Virus record (IMG/VR): IMGVR_UViG_3300044679_000230
Coordinates: 1-46,078 of that record
Reading direction: 5' to 3' (one strand)
DNA from: a virus
Length of the DNA stretch: 46,078 nt
Below the pieces are notes generated by a model, which saw nothing but the letters and a program-made list of their open reading frames with translations, was not told the origin of the DNA and did not search any database. Position 1 is the stretch's first letter. Each line of letters begins with the position of its first letter. Shown here in pieces: positions 24,252-31,961 of the stretch. The position numbers and the translations under genes are program-made.

Positions 24252-24578
24252 ATGGAACCGATTTTGATAAAGACAGAAGATGAAGCGATCGATCTGATCG
24301 ACCGGGTAGCGACGGCGGCACCGTTCAGAGCGGCTCAGGACCCGAACGATCTGATGGGGCGCGTCGAGCAACTCGCGCAAATCCTCGGATCGGTCATAGT
24401 GCGGATTCACGAGCGACTATCGCCGGAGCTTCAGCTTCACATGATGAACGCGTTGCTCGACACGTTGCAGAACGGGGTCCTCGCTTCGAGCGCGATCACC
24501 GCACAACCGAAAGCCCCGACACCCGAGCAGCTTGCCGCCGAGTTGATGAACGCGAACAAGTCCCGGACCATACATTGA
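24252..24578 (+). CDS. hypothetical helical phage protein
   Basis: 108 residues from ATG 24252, 1 nt after the preceding stop. Acidic and helical (EDEAIDLIDRVATAAPFRAA, then LGSVIVRIHERLSPELQLHM). No family recognised. Among head-tail connection genes. Confidence 0.6.
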   Translation: MEPILIKTEDEAIDLIDRVATAAPFRAAQDPNDLMGRVEQLAQILGSVIVRIHERLSPELQLHMMNALLDTLQNGVLASSAITAQPKAPTPEQLAAELMNANKSRTIH

Positions 24579-24676
24579 TGCTGTCGGTGGCGACCGGGCG
24601 GGAGTTCGTCGCGATCCGTAAGCCGGATCAAGCCGCCGTCGCCGCACCACGTGACCGGCTCTTGATTGCGGCATCG

Positions 24677-24684
24677 GTAAATAG
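24677..24684 (+). promoter_or_regulatory. TAAATA-type late promoter, leaderless class
   Basis: GTAAATAG, 7 nt before ATG 24692, the longest spacer in this class. Decides the start of the following gene. Confidence 0.55.
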
Positions 24685-24691
24685 TAACGCC

Positions 24692-25045
24692 ATGAGCCGA
24701 GCCAAGGATTTCACCCCGCCCATCGATGCGACCGTCGAATACGAGACCGTCTCGTTCGACTTCGGTCCGGCGTTCGCGTCCGGTGTCAGCATCTCCGAGA
24801 TCAATTCGGTGACGTGCTCGGTCAGTGCTCTAAGTCAGAACCCAGATGCCGACGCAAGCTCCCGGCTTTCGGGATCACCATCATTGGCCGCATCGACCAC
24901 CACAGGCGTCGCGGGTGGACAGGTCAACCAGCTTGTTGGCGGGATGGTTGGCGGGGTGCTCTATCTGCTACGGGCCGTCGTCGAGACGACGGACGGCCAG
25001 ACGCTCAGCCTGTGGGCGCGGCTCTATTGTGATACCCCCGATTAG
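24692..25045 (+). CDS. fibre-tail adaptor-like small virion protein
   Basis: 117 residues, beta-rich. The order RAKDFTPPIDATVEYETVSF, FGPAFASG, then VGGVLYLLRAVVETTDGQTLS resembles small Ig-like phage adaptor proteins found near connector genes. I choose ATG 24692 because of the octamer. A longer form from ATG 24578, overlapping the preceding stop (TGATG), is possible and would add 38 residues of no recognisable type. Confidence 0.55.
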   Translation: MSRAKDFTPPIDATVEYETVSFDFGPAFASGVSISEINSVTCSVSALSQNPDADASSRLSGSPSLAASTTTGVAGGQVNQLVGGMVGGVLYLLRAVVETTDGQTLSLWARLYCDTPD

Positions 25046-25130
25046 GAATCTGTCGCCTTAACGCTTGCATATATTGCCAGTCGTAGACGAAAATGTTCGT
25101 GAATATGCAACCGAAGGCACGGCACGCACT

Positions 25131-25415
25131 ATGTGGATTCCACACATCAAATCGCTGATCGTGTTCATCTTATATGTGTCCGGCATCATCATGATTTTAA
25201 ATGGCACTGGTGGCCATATTCCATTCATCAAACTAAAAATACTAGAAGCACACGACTTACCGGCGGGTTTCGGGTTACTCGTTATGGGTATCTTGTTAGG
25301 AGCCCTTTGGAGACCTCGTGCCATAAAGACCGAGAAAAAAATCATCTGGGGTGAAACCGGCTCGGTCAAAGAAGAAACAACTACCATAACCGATGTCCGG
25401 GGAAGTCCACCTTAA
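25131..25415 (+). CDS. small membrane protein, phage cargo
   Basis: 94 residues from ATG 25131, with two membrane spans (about 8-27 and 47-62) and a charged tail. AT-richer than its neighbours, no octamer, and its end overlaps the opposite-strand adaptor gene by 4 nt. Start uncertain: GAAGG is 13 nt upstream, and a TTG at 25065 would add 22 residues. Function unknown; cargo or holin-like are guesses. Confidence 0.5.
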   Translation: MWIPHIKSLIVFILYVSGIIMILNGTGGHIPFIKLKILEAHDLPAGFGLLVMGILLGALWRPRAIKTEKKIIWGETGSVKEETTTITDVRGSPP

Positions 25416-25822
25416 ACGTCGGTAACAGCTTCGAGCATACAATCCCATTGAAGGAATCGGGTCTTTCCATCGACTTCCATCACCCGCCAGACCCGGAAGC
25501 GCTCCTTCCGGGTTCTGCCGTCCGGGGTCTCCATGATCCGTTCGATCACGTAAGTCATATCGACGGTCGCCATATTCGGCGGCGTGAACCACCGGCAGAA
25601 GACGCGGTGAGTGAGTGCGCGATCTATCACACCGGGTGAAGACATCGCGTTTACGGAGTCGAAAAACACCATCGGCCCCGTTGGGATAATGTCGGCGGCA
25701 AATTCAATCGGGTCCTCTAGCACCTCGATCACGCCGGTCGCGCCGGGAGCGGGATCGGGAAGGTCATGCCGGCGATATAAGGTGACTAAATAACGCAATT
25801 GGCCGATGCGCAGGGGTTCCAT
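25412..25822 (-). CDS. head-tail adaptor (HK97 gp7 / SPP1 gp16-like)
   Basis: 136 residues from ATG 25822. RIGQLRYLVTLYRRHDLPDP and VFCRWFTPPNMATVDMTYVI fit the phage head-tail joining family; WRVMEVDGKTRFLQWDCMLE is the usual C-terminal strand set. It bridges the connector and the tail. A longer frame upstream has no support; the octamer 4 nt before this ATG decides the start. Divergent from the connector gene at 25885. Confidence 0.8.
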   Translation of the reverse strand: MEPLRIGQLRYLVTLYRRHDLPDPAPGATGVIEVLEDPIEFAADIIPTGPMVFFDSVNAMSSPGVIDRALTHRVFCRWFTPPNMATVDMTYVIERIMETPDGRTRKERFRVWRVMEVDGKTRFLQWDCMLEAVTDV

Positions 25823-25826
25823 GCTC

Positions 25827-25834
25827 GTATTTAC
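25827..25834 (-). promoter_or_regulatory. TAAATA-type late promoter, leaderless class
   Basis: GTAAATAC on the minus strand, 4 nt (GAGC) before ATG 25822. The following 15 nt GTAAATACGAGCATG are identical to those of the divergent partner. Confidence 0.75.
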
Positions 25835-25872
25835 GACGGCGAGCCTCGCAGATCGTCGGGCCGGCACGCTCG

Positions 25873-25880
25873 GTAAATAC
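25873..25880 (+). promoter_or_regulatory. TAAATA-type late promoter, leaderless class
   Basis: GTAAATAC, 4 nt (GAGC) before ATG 25885, in the CGCTCGGTAAATAC context shared with 10886 and 11870. Confidence 0.75.
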
Positions 25881-25884
25881 GAGC

Positions 25885-26562
25885 ATGAGTAAGCCCTTCT
25901 ACACGACACTCCGAGTGGACACCGCGCCAGCCTCCGAACCCGTCACGGTCCAACAGGCGAAGCAGTATTGCCGGATATACCAACACGGCTATGACGATCT
26001 TATCGGCTCACTCATCACGGTCGCCCGGACCACGGTCGAAAACTACTTATCTCGCGCCCTGATCGAGCAAACACTCGCCTGGACCGTAAAGACGATCCCC
26101 GAAGATACGAACCCCTACGGAGCCGGAGCCGCGTATGCGGCAGAGCTTGGTTGGTGGTTCGGGACCGCCGGCCACCGCACCGATACCTTCGAGCTTCCAC
26201 GGGCTCCGGTCGCATCGGTCAATCTGGTGTGCGTGCTCGATCATACGGGCACTCAAACCGCACTCACCGACGATTGCTACTTCTGCGATACCGACCTCGA
26301 TCCAGCCCGGCTCGCCATCTATTGGTGGAAGGTCCGGGAGCTTCCCGAACCCCCTACGGGACGCATCCAGCACATCTGGTTCAACATCACATGCGGCTAC
26401 CCCACCGGCACGATCCCGGTGCCGATCACCCAGGCGATCCTTCTGCTCGTGAACTACCTATTCGAGCGCCGTGGGGATGAAGTCACCGATACGGACATCC
26501 CATCCGCGATCTGGCATCTACTGAACCCCTATAAGATCGAGTTCTTCGGCAGCACGCCGTAA
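25885..26562 (+). CDS. head-tail connector (HK97 gp6-like)
   Basis: 225 residues. The gp6 family features are EPVTVQQAKQYCRIYQHGYDD near the start, then LIGSLITVARTTVENYLSRALIEQ and TQAILLLVNYLFERRGD. This ring-forming connector joins portal and tail. First gene of its unit, leaderless-class start. Confidence 0.82.
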   Translation: MSKPFYTTLRVDTAPASEPVTVQQAKQYCRIYQHGYDDLIGSLITVARTTVENYLSRALIEQTLAWTVKTIPEDTNPYGAGAAYAAELGWWFGTAGHRTDTFELPRAPVASVNLVCVLDHTGTQTALTDDCYFCDTDLDPARLAIYWWKVRELPEPPTGRIQHIWFNITCGYPTGTIPVPITQAILLLVNYLFERRGDEVTDTDIPSAIWHLLNPYKIEFFGSTP

Positions 26563-26594
26563 GCCGGTGTCGGCGGGTCAGTGAGTCGCCGCGC

Positions 26595-26602
26595 CTAAAT
26601 AC
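26595..26602 (+). promoter_or_regulatory. TAAATA-type late promoter, leaderless class
   Basis: CTAAATAC, 4 nt (CTTC) before ATG 26607, no Shine-Dalgarno. Confidence 0.75.
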
Positions 26603-26606
26603 CTTC

Positions 26607-26921
26607 ATGTTAAAGGTAAAGCCGCGAGACGGCCTGAAAATCCGCGATCCGCAGCGCGGTGACTTGATCGAACCCGAAGGCCGCATGGTCCCGCGCACCA
26701 CGTACTGGCTTCACCGCCTCCGTGACCGCGATGTCGTCCTATTGGCGGACGAGCCGGACGAGAAGAAGACCGAGGTCATCACCAAGGCGCGGAAGCCTCG
26801 CTCTGCGGAGCAGAAGCAGCGGCAGCCCGCCTCCGGCGATCAGACCGGCGCAGCCGGGCAGCCACAGACCATAAACGTCACGGTCAGTGAAGCACTCGAC
26901 GCACAAGATCATACAGCCTGA
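26607..26921 (+). CDS. DUF2635 protein (Mu gp38-like)
   Basis: 104 residues. LKVKPRDGLKIRDPQRGDLI and PEGRMVPRTTYWLHRLRDRDV are the DUF2635 signature; this small gene precedes the sheath gene in Mu-like phages, as here. Function unknown. The last 50 residues are charged and variable. Confidence 0.8.
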   Translation: MLKVKPRDGLKIRDPQRGDLIEPEGRMVPRTTYWLHRLRDRDVVLLADEPDEKKTEVITKARKPRSAEQKQRQPASGDQTGAAGQPQTINVTVSEALDAQDHTA

Positions 26922-26942
26922 ATGGAGGCGCTATTGAAGTAA

Positions 26943-28655
26943 ATGGCAGTTCAAATTCCGTTTAATTACATCCCACAAGATTGGCTAGTTCCTGGGTTCT
27001 TTTTTGAAGTTCAGCCGCTCGACAATACCGGGCTGCTCCCCTTCCAAAGCCTTCTGATTGGTCAGGTTCTTTCCACAGGTTCTCTCGGTCCTACAACCGT
27101 CGCCACGAGCGCGGCGAGTGCCACCGGCGAGACGCTTCATTTCACCAGCGTCCCCGCAAACGTCGTCCCCGGCATGGTGGTGTTGAACCTCACACACGGT
27201 TCAACCATCGCATCCGGAACGACTGTCGTCTCGACGACCGGCACGACCGTTGTGCTGTCGGCGGCGGTCGCGTCGGGTGGCCCGTCCGAAGGCGACACCA
27301 TTCAGTTCTACCCGCCGAGCCAGCCGGTCTATGTGAGCACGGCGACGGCGGCTCTCGGCCTATTCGGGCCGGGCTCGATGCTCGCGAACATGGTCGCCGA
27401 GTTCCGGTCGATCAATGGAACCGGAACCCTCTACTGCCTCCCGCTAATCGATGATCCGTCGTCGGTCGCCGCGACCGGCACGATCACCGTCGCGGGCACC
27501 GTGACCAATGTCGGGGTCATCAGTCTCTACGTGGCTGGCGTCTCGGTCCCCGTGGTGGTCACGCCGTCGATGAGCAACGCGAGCATCGCCGTGGCGATGG
27601 TCTCGGCGATCAACTCGAACTCGAACCTACCCGTCGTGGCGTCGGGCTCGACTTTCCCGATCACGCTGACCGCAAACAACGCGGGCATCGAGGGCAACAA
27701 CATCGATGTCCGGATCAATTACTACGGCCAGCAAAACAACGAAGTTCTCCCGGCGGGCCTCACGTTCACGTTCTCCGGAATGTCCGGCGGTGAGGTCAAC
27801 CCGTCGCTGACCGTCCCGCTCGCGAACTGCGGCAGCATGCCTTTCGACGCGATCGGCGCGCCGTACACGGACAGCACCTCGCTCACGTCGATGCAGGATT
27901 TCCTCAACGACTCGACGGGTCGGTGGAGCTTCCAGAACCAGCTTTTCGGACATTACTTCGCGCACTCTGCGAATTCGGTCGGGAGCCTGACGACGCTGGC
28001 TCAGGACCAGAACTTCCAGCATTTCTCGATCACCGGGCTCTTGGGCTGCCCGAACCCGCCTTATCAGATCGCGGCAGCTTCGTGCGCGCAAGCTGCGGTC
28101 TCGACAGCCGCGCAGGTCGGACAGCCGTTTAACACGCTGCCGCTGACGAACTGCCTGCCGCCGAACACGCCGAGCACGGTTTTCACGATCGAGGATCGGC
28201 AGACCCTACTCGCGGACGGCATCGCAACCCTTCGGGCCGCGCCGGGCAACCAACTGGTCATCGACCGGATGGTGACCACGTACACGGAGAACGCGTACGG
28301 GCAGCCCGACGATAGCTACCAGAACGCCGAGAAGCTGTTCACGGTCGCGTATGTCGTCAAATACACCGCGAGCATTCTGTCATCGCTCTACAGCCGCGTG
28401 TCACTTGCTGCTGACGGGACGCGTGTCCCGGTCGGTGCGGCGATCGTCACCCCAAGCGTCGTCCAGGGTACGATGATAAACATCTACACGACGCTGGTAT
28501 CGCAGGCGATCTGCCAGGACTTGGACAACTTCATTGCCAACGTCCAGGTCCAGATCAACGCGGTGAACCGGAACCGGCTGGATATCCTCATGCCGATCAC
28601 CCCGATCAACCAGCTTGATACGGTCGCGGTCGCGGTTCAGTTGGTCCTCGGCTAA
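26943..28655 (+). CDS. tail sheath protein (Mu gpL-like)
   Basis: 570 residues. IPFNYIPQDWLVPGFFFEV and LPFQSLLIGQVLSTGS match the N-terminus of Mu-like sheath proteins. Later segments such as FQHFSITGLLGCPNPPYQIA and LFTVAYVVKYTASILSSLYS fit the conserved C-terminal half. A Ser/Thr/Val-rich insert (about 50-110) is extra. It contracts around the tube at infection. Starts 21 nt after the preceding stop with GGAGG upstream. Confidence 0.87.
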   Translation: MAVQIPFNYIPQDWLVPGFFFEVQPLDNTGLLPFQSLLIGQVLSTGSLGPTTVATSAASATGETLHFTSVPANVVPGMVVLNLTHGSTIASGTTVVSTTGTTVVLSAAVASGGPSEGDTIQFYPPSQPVYVSTATAALGLFGPGSMLANMVAEFRSINGTGTLYCLPLIDDPSSVAATGTITVAGTVTNVGVISLYVAGVSVPVVVTPSMSNASIAVAMVSAINSNSNLPVVASGSTFPITLTANNAGIEGNNIDVRINYYGQQNNEVLPAGLTFTFSGMSGGEVNPSLTVPLANCGSMPFDAIGAPYTDSTSLTSMQDFLNDSTGRWSFQNQLFGHYFAHSANSVGSLTTLAQDQNFQHFSITGLLGCPNPPYQIAAASCAQAAVSTAAQVGQPFNTLPLTNCLPPNTPSTVFTIEDRQTLLADGIATLRAAPGNQLVIDRMVTTYTENAYGQPDDSYQNAEKLFTVAYVVKYTASILSSLYSRVSLAADGTRVPVGAAIVTPSVVQGTMINIYTTLVSQAICQDLDNFIANVQVQINAVNRNRLDILMPITPINQLDTVAVAVQLVLG

Positions 28656-28680
28656 GCCTGATTCGCCACTGCGATCCGAG

Positions 28681-28710
28681 AGCCCCGGACGATCGTCCGG
28701 GGCTTTCTTT
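28681..28710 (+). terminator. strong intrinsic terminator
   Basis: Perfect 10-bp stem AGCCCCGGAC / GTCCGGGGCT with a GATC loop, followed by TTTCTTTTT. The next octamer starts at 28713, so sheath and gpN units are transcriptionally separated. Confidence 0.92.
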
Positions 28711-28712
28711 TT

Positions 28713-28720
28713 CTAAATAC
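28713..28720 (+). promoter_or_regulatory. TAAATA-type late promoter, leaderless class
   Basis: CTAAATAC, 4 nt (CCCT) before ATG 28725. Directly after a strong terminator with no room for another -35/-10 promoter, so it is the best single argument that the octamer is itself a promoter. Confidence 0.8.
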
Positions 28721-28724
28721 CCCT

Positions 28725-29333
28725 ATGCCACTGCTCAGCACGACGCCCTTCGCGGCATCCCTTCAACCGGCGAGTTTTAGAGGAATACCCTTCCAGGCCG
28801 TGGGCGCGACGATCCGATCGGGCCAGCGCGCAGCGGTCCATGAGTACCCGTATCGAGATACGCCCCTCACGGAGCCGCTCGGCAAGAGTGCGCGGCAATA
28901 CGTCGTGGAAGGCTTCCTCGTTGGGGACGATGTAGCAGCGCAGTACCAGAACCTCCTTACGGCGCTCGAAGCGGACGGTCCGGGGACGCTCGTACATCCG
29001 GTTTTCGGACAGCTTCAGGTCGTGGCCCTGCCGATCTCGGAGACCGAGCAGAACCTCGCAGGCCGATACGTCAGCTTCCGGCTGATCTTCGTCGAAGCGG
29101 GGAGCGTGCTCTATCCGACCACCGGCCAGGACAGCCAAGCCGACACGATCAATGCGGCGGCGATGGCACAGAACAACAGCAGCTTCAGCAACGATGTCAG
29201 CGGCGGCAGCCTGCCGCCTGCTTCCACCATGAGCCCGCCAGCGGCCAATGAGAACACGCCGAGCCAGACCTACAACGATCTCGGCGACGCCGCCGTCACC
29301 ACCAACACCACCGGGTTCGAGGCCGCTGCATAA
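28725..29333 (+). CDS. Mu gpN-like DNA circularisation protein, N-terminal part
   Basis: 202 residues. ASFRGIPFQAVGATIRSGQRA, YPYRDTPLTEPLGKSARQY, VVEGFLVGDDVAAQYQNLL and GTLVHPVFGQLQV match the N-terminal domain of the Mu gpN/DNA circularisation family, a tail/baseplate protein injected with DNA. The family usually continues into a C-terminal helical domain; here this is a separate gene overlapping at TAATG. Confidence 0.82.
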   Translation: MPLLSTTPFAASLQPASFRGIPFQAVGATIRSGQRAAVHEYPYRDTPLTEPLGKSARQYVVEGFLVGDDVAAQYQNLLTALEADGPGTLVHPVFGQLQVVALPISETEQNLAGRYVSFRLIFVEAGSVLYPTTGQDSQADTINAAAMAQNNSSFSNDVSGGSLPPASTMSPPAANENTPSQTYNDLGDAAVTTNTTGFEAAA

Positions 29334-30199
29334 TGGCGACCCCCTACTCCACATATGTGATCTCGCGCAGCGTCGTCCCGACGATCATGAAGTTCGCCTA
29401 CATCGCGACGCGGCTCGGCATTTTCGCCACGCAGGTCTATCGGACCGTGGCCGGACTGACCCCGCCGACAGGCTACTCGTATGGTCGATATTACGACTCC
29501 GGCGACCCGCTCTTGCAGTTCGCGACAAGCGCAACATCCGTCACCGACCTCATCAATCAGGGTGTTGTCCTACGCGCCAGTCTCACGACCGCGCTGACTG
29601 ATCTCGTGACGACGGCGGCGACCGAGGACATCGGCGTATACTTGGAGCCTGCCGTCTATTCGGCTTTCACAGCGCTCGTCTCGTGCTCGGCAACACCCTC
29701 CGATACGATCGCCTCGATGTCCGCGCTTGCCGGGAATCCCGGCTACCTGCCGCCGCCGATCGTGGTGGGCGGGGATGAGATCGGCACCGAGATCGGATCG
29801 CTTGCCGCGCGGACCGCCGCACTGATCCGGAAGGCTGCGCTTATCAATCTAGCGACCGCTACCTCTCTGTACACACCGAGTAGCTCGAACGACGCGATCG
29901 TGCTCCGCAACTCGGTGAGCGCGCTCTTCGATGCCGAATTGTCGTTGTTGGGATCATGGTTTCAGGACGCCGATTATGCCGCCCTGAGCACGCTCAGAAT
30001 GGCCGTCGTCAACGATCTGAACACGCGAGCCTCGGTGCTCGAACCGCTCGTCCAGGTCAACTACACGAGCAACCTGCCGAGCTTGGTGATCGCGTACCAG
30101 TTATACGCGGATGCCACACAGGCCGATGCGCTGACCGCGAGAAACGATCCGGTCGATCCGGGTTTCTTCCCGCTCATGGTGGAAGCGCTAGCTATCTGA
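29333..30199 (+). CDS. Mu gpN-like protein, C-terminal part
   Basis: 288 residues. The last half (AALIRKAALINLATATSL, DAELSLLGSWFQDADYAAL, LRMAVVNDLNTRASVLEPLV, LPSLVIAYQLYADATQAD, ARNDPVDPGFFP) fits the C-terminal domain of Mu gpN proteins. The ATG overlaps the preceding stop (TAATG), so the two are coupled. The gene may have been split from one ancestor. Confidence 0.7.
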   Translation: MATPYSTYVISRSVVPTIMKFAYIATRLGIFATQVYRTVAGLTPPTGYSYGRYYDSGDPLLQFATSATSVTDLINQGVVLRASLTTALTDLVTTAATEDIGVYLEPAVYSAFTALVSCSATPSDTIASMSALAGNPGYLPPPIVVGGDEIGTEIGSLAARTAALIRKAALINLATATSLYTPSSSNDAIVLRNSVSALFDAELSLLGSWFQDADYAALSTLRMAVVNDLNTRASVLEPLVQVNYTSNLPSLVIAYQLYADATQADALTARNDPVDPGFFPLMVEALAI

Positions 30200-30448
30200 T
30201 GCGGACACGCGGACGACATGATAATTGCCGCTCAAGGTCTTCCACAACTCAGCCTTCCCGTCAGCATAGACGGTCTCTAGGCCAGGATGATCGGGGCGAA
30301 CCTCCCAACCGTTCTCTCCAAAAATTTGTCCAAGAAACGGCTCGGCATCTTTCCGATAGAGTCGTTCCAGATTTTTGCGCGCAGCCGCGTCAGACACCTC
30401 CAGGATGGCTTTCACTTGCTGGCAGGATCGGCGTCTATATGTGGGCAT
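30188..30448 (-). CDS. hypothetical small phage protein
   Basis: 86 residues from ATG 30448. Basic N-terminus (MPTYRRRSCQQVKAILEVSD), charged throughout. It follows the portal gene on the same strand by 68 nt and overlaps the end of the gpN part by 12 nt. No clear ribosome site; a TTG at 30508 would lengthen it by 20 residues. Unknown function. Confidence 0.5.
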   Translation of the reverse strand: MPTYRRRSCQQVKAILEVSDAAARKNLERLYRKDAEPFLGQIFGENGWEVRPDHPGLETVYADGKAELWKTLSGNYHVVRVSASDS

Positions 30449-30516
30449 GGCAGTTGTCCAAGTTTTCTCCGTAGAAATTCTATTAGAGACTGCCCCAAGA
30501 AAAATCAAGCCCGCTA

Positions 30517-31908
30517 TCAGATACTTGGCGCGCGATCGTCAGGATCATCGGCGGGGGTATCGGGAGCGCCTTCATCCCCATCACCACCACGCGCCGGGCG
30601 TCCGGATTGATCGCTGCCGATCCCAGCATCCGACTCATTCTGCTGCGGCAGCGTCCCCAACGGGACCATATTGGCGGGCACATAGATGAGATCGCCATCC
30701 GGGACCGGCGGCAGGCCGTTGGCTGCGCGGTTCTCATTGACGGTGAAAACCGAGCCGGTAAAGCCGAGATTGGCCGTGTTGATGCGGGTCTGAAGATCGG
30801 CCTTGAACATGCCCTCGAAGTCGAACGCGATCTCATAGTCATCGGCGTCGATCTCGAACTGCTTGTAGAGCGTTTGCACCATCCGCTCGGTATAGCTGGA
30901 CAGGCAGCTATTGAAATACTCGGTCTCTAATTGCACGAGACCGGATGCCGCCTCCGACTTATCAGCGATCCCGAGCTTGCTCAGCGGGACCCGGAAGTAG
31001 CGGGCGATCTGCTCGACCTGGAAGCGGGATTGCTCGACGAATTGCGTATCGACGAACGACAGCATCGCAGACTGGAATTCCGCACCCACCGGGAGCACTC
31101 CAAGCCCACCCGTATTGCGCGGTCCGGAGAAGGTCTCGTTCCATGCCGCCTGAATACGCTCGATCGTCTCTTTGCCCTGGACGCCGGGCTTGTCCGGGAC
31201 CTGCCGCTTGATGAACCCGGAGAGTCGGCTGCCCTGGCCGACGAAACGCGATGACGCTTCCTCAAGACCGAGGGCGAGGCCGATCTGCTCCTTTGCGAGC
31301 AGCACCCGGTTAGTGCCAAAGAGGCCGTTGATGTAGGAGAGCCATTTGAAGTGAAGCACGTCGTCGCGATGAATGCTCATCGGCATGTCGCGGAGTACGG
31401 CGAGTTCGTGCAATCCCTGCCGGGACACGTTGTAGAACCACGAGTTCGGGTCCTCGGCGGTTTCGCGCAGTTGCACGTGCTGCGCGTTGATCGGGATTAG
31501 GGCGACCGGTACGCCAGCACCGTCACGGAGGATGACCGCATAGGCATTGCCATTGACGATCAGATTGACGAGCGTGAACTCACAGAAGTCGTGCCATGTC
31601 TGGTAGTCGTTCGGCGATCGGAACAGCCGACTCAGATAATGGTTTTTTGCTAGGCGCTTCTTTCCATTCTCCAACTTCTCGTACAGCCGGATCGGCAGCT
31701 TCGCGATGTCTGACGAGATGATCTGGACGCACGCGAGTACGACCGACTGCTGAAGCGCGCTGATCTCGTTGACCGGCACGCCCGCGACGGTCTGCGAGTA
31801 CCCGAGACCGAACCACCCATCGAGGTCTTCGTAGGACTTCTTTTGCGACCGGAAGAATGTTGATCGAGATGGTCGGAAGAATTCGACCAAAGGCGTTAAA
31901 ATACTCAT
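30517..31908 (-). CDS. portal protein, HK97 type
   Basis: 463 residues. VNEISALQQSVVLACVQIIS, IAKLPIRLYEK, HYLSRLFRSPNDYQTWHDF, LVNLIVNGNAYAVILRD, FEGMFKADLQTRINTANLGF and NENRAANGLPPVPDGD are the classic portal pattern. It forms the dodecameric DNA gate. The acidic, Pro-rich C-terminus (about 425-463) is variable in the family. Leaderless-class start. Confidence 0.92.
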   Translation of the reverse strand: MSILTPLVEFFRPSRSTFFRSQKKSYEDLDGWFGLGYSQTVAGVPVNEISALQQSVVLACVQIISSDIAKLPIRLYEKLENGKKRLAKNHYLSRLFRSPNDYQTWHDFCEFTLVNLIVNGNAYAVILRDGAGVPVALIPINAQHVQLRETAEDPNSWFYNVSRQGLHELAVLRDMPMSIHRDDVLHFKWLSYINGLFGTNRVLLAKEQIGLALGLEEASSRFVGQGSRLSGFIKRQVPDKPGVQGKETIERIQAAWNETFSGPRNTGGLGVLPVGAEFQSAMLSFVDTQFVEQSRFQVEQIARYFRVPLSKLGIADKSEAASGLVQLETEYFNSCLSSYTERMVQTLYKQFEIDADDYEIAFDFEGMFKADLQTRINTANLGFTGSVFTVNENRAANGLPPVPDGDLIYVPANMVPLGTLPQQNESDAGIGSDQSGRPARGGDGDEGAPDTPADDPDDRAPSI

Positions 31909-31912
31909 GTTG

Positions 31913-31920
31913 ATATTTAG
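31913..31920 (-). promoter_or_regulatory. TAAATA-type late promoter, leaderless class
   Basis: CTAAATAT on the minus strand, 4 nt (CAAC) before ATG 31908. With 31950 it forms an inverted repeat, CGCTAAATAT on each side of 26 nt. Confidence 0.75.
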
Positions 31921-31949
31921 CGAGACGACCCGCCACCAGCGGCGTCGCG

Positions 31950-31957
31950 CTAAATAT
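31950..31957 (+). promoter_or_regulatory. TAAATA-type late promoter, leaderless class
   Basis: CTAAATAT, 4 nt (TCTT) before ATG 31962, no Shine-Dalgarno. Confidence 0.75.
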
Positions 31958-31961
31958 TCTT

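Noticed and set aside
25786-25793. CTAAATAA on the plus strand
   Set aside because: Lies in codons of the minus-strand adaptor gene, with no gene or terminator following on the plus strand.
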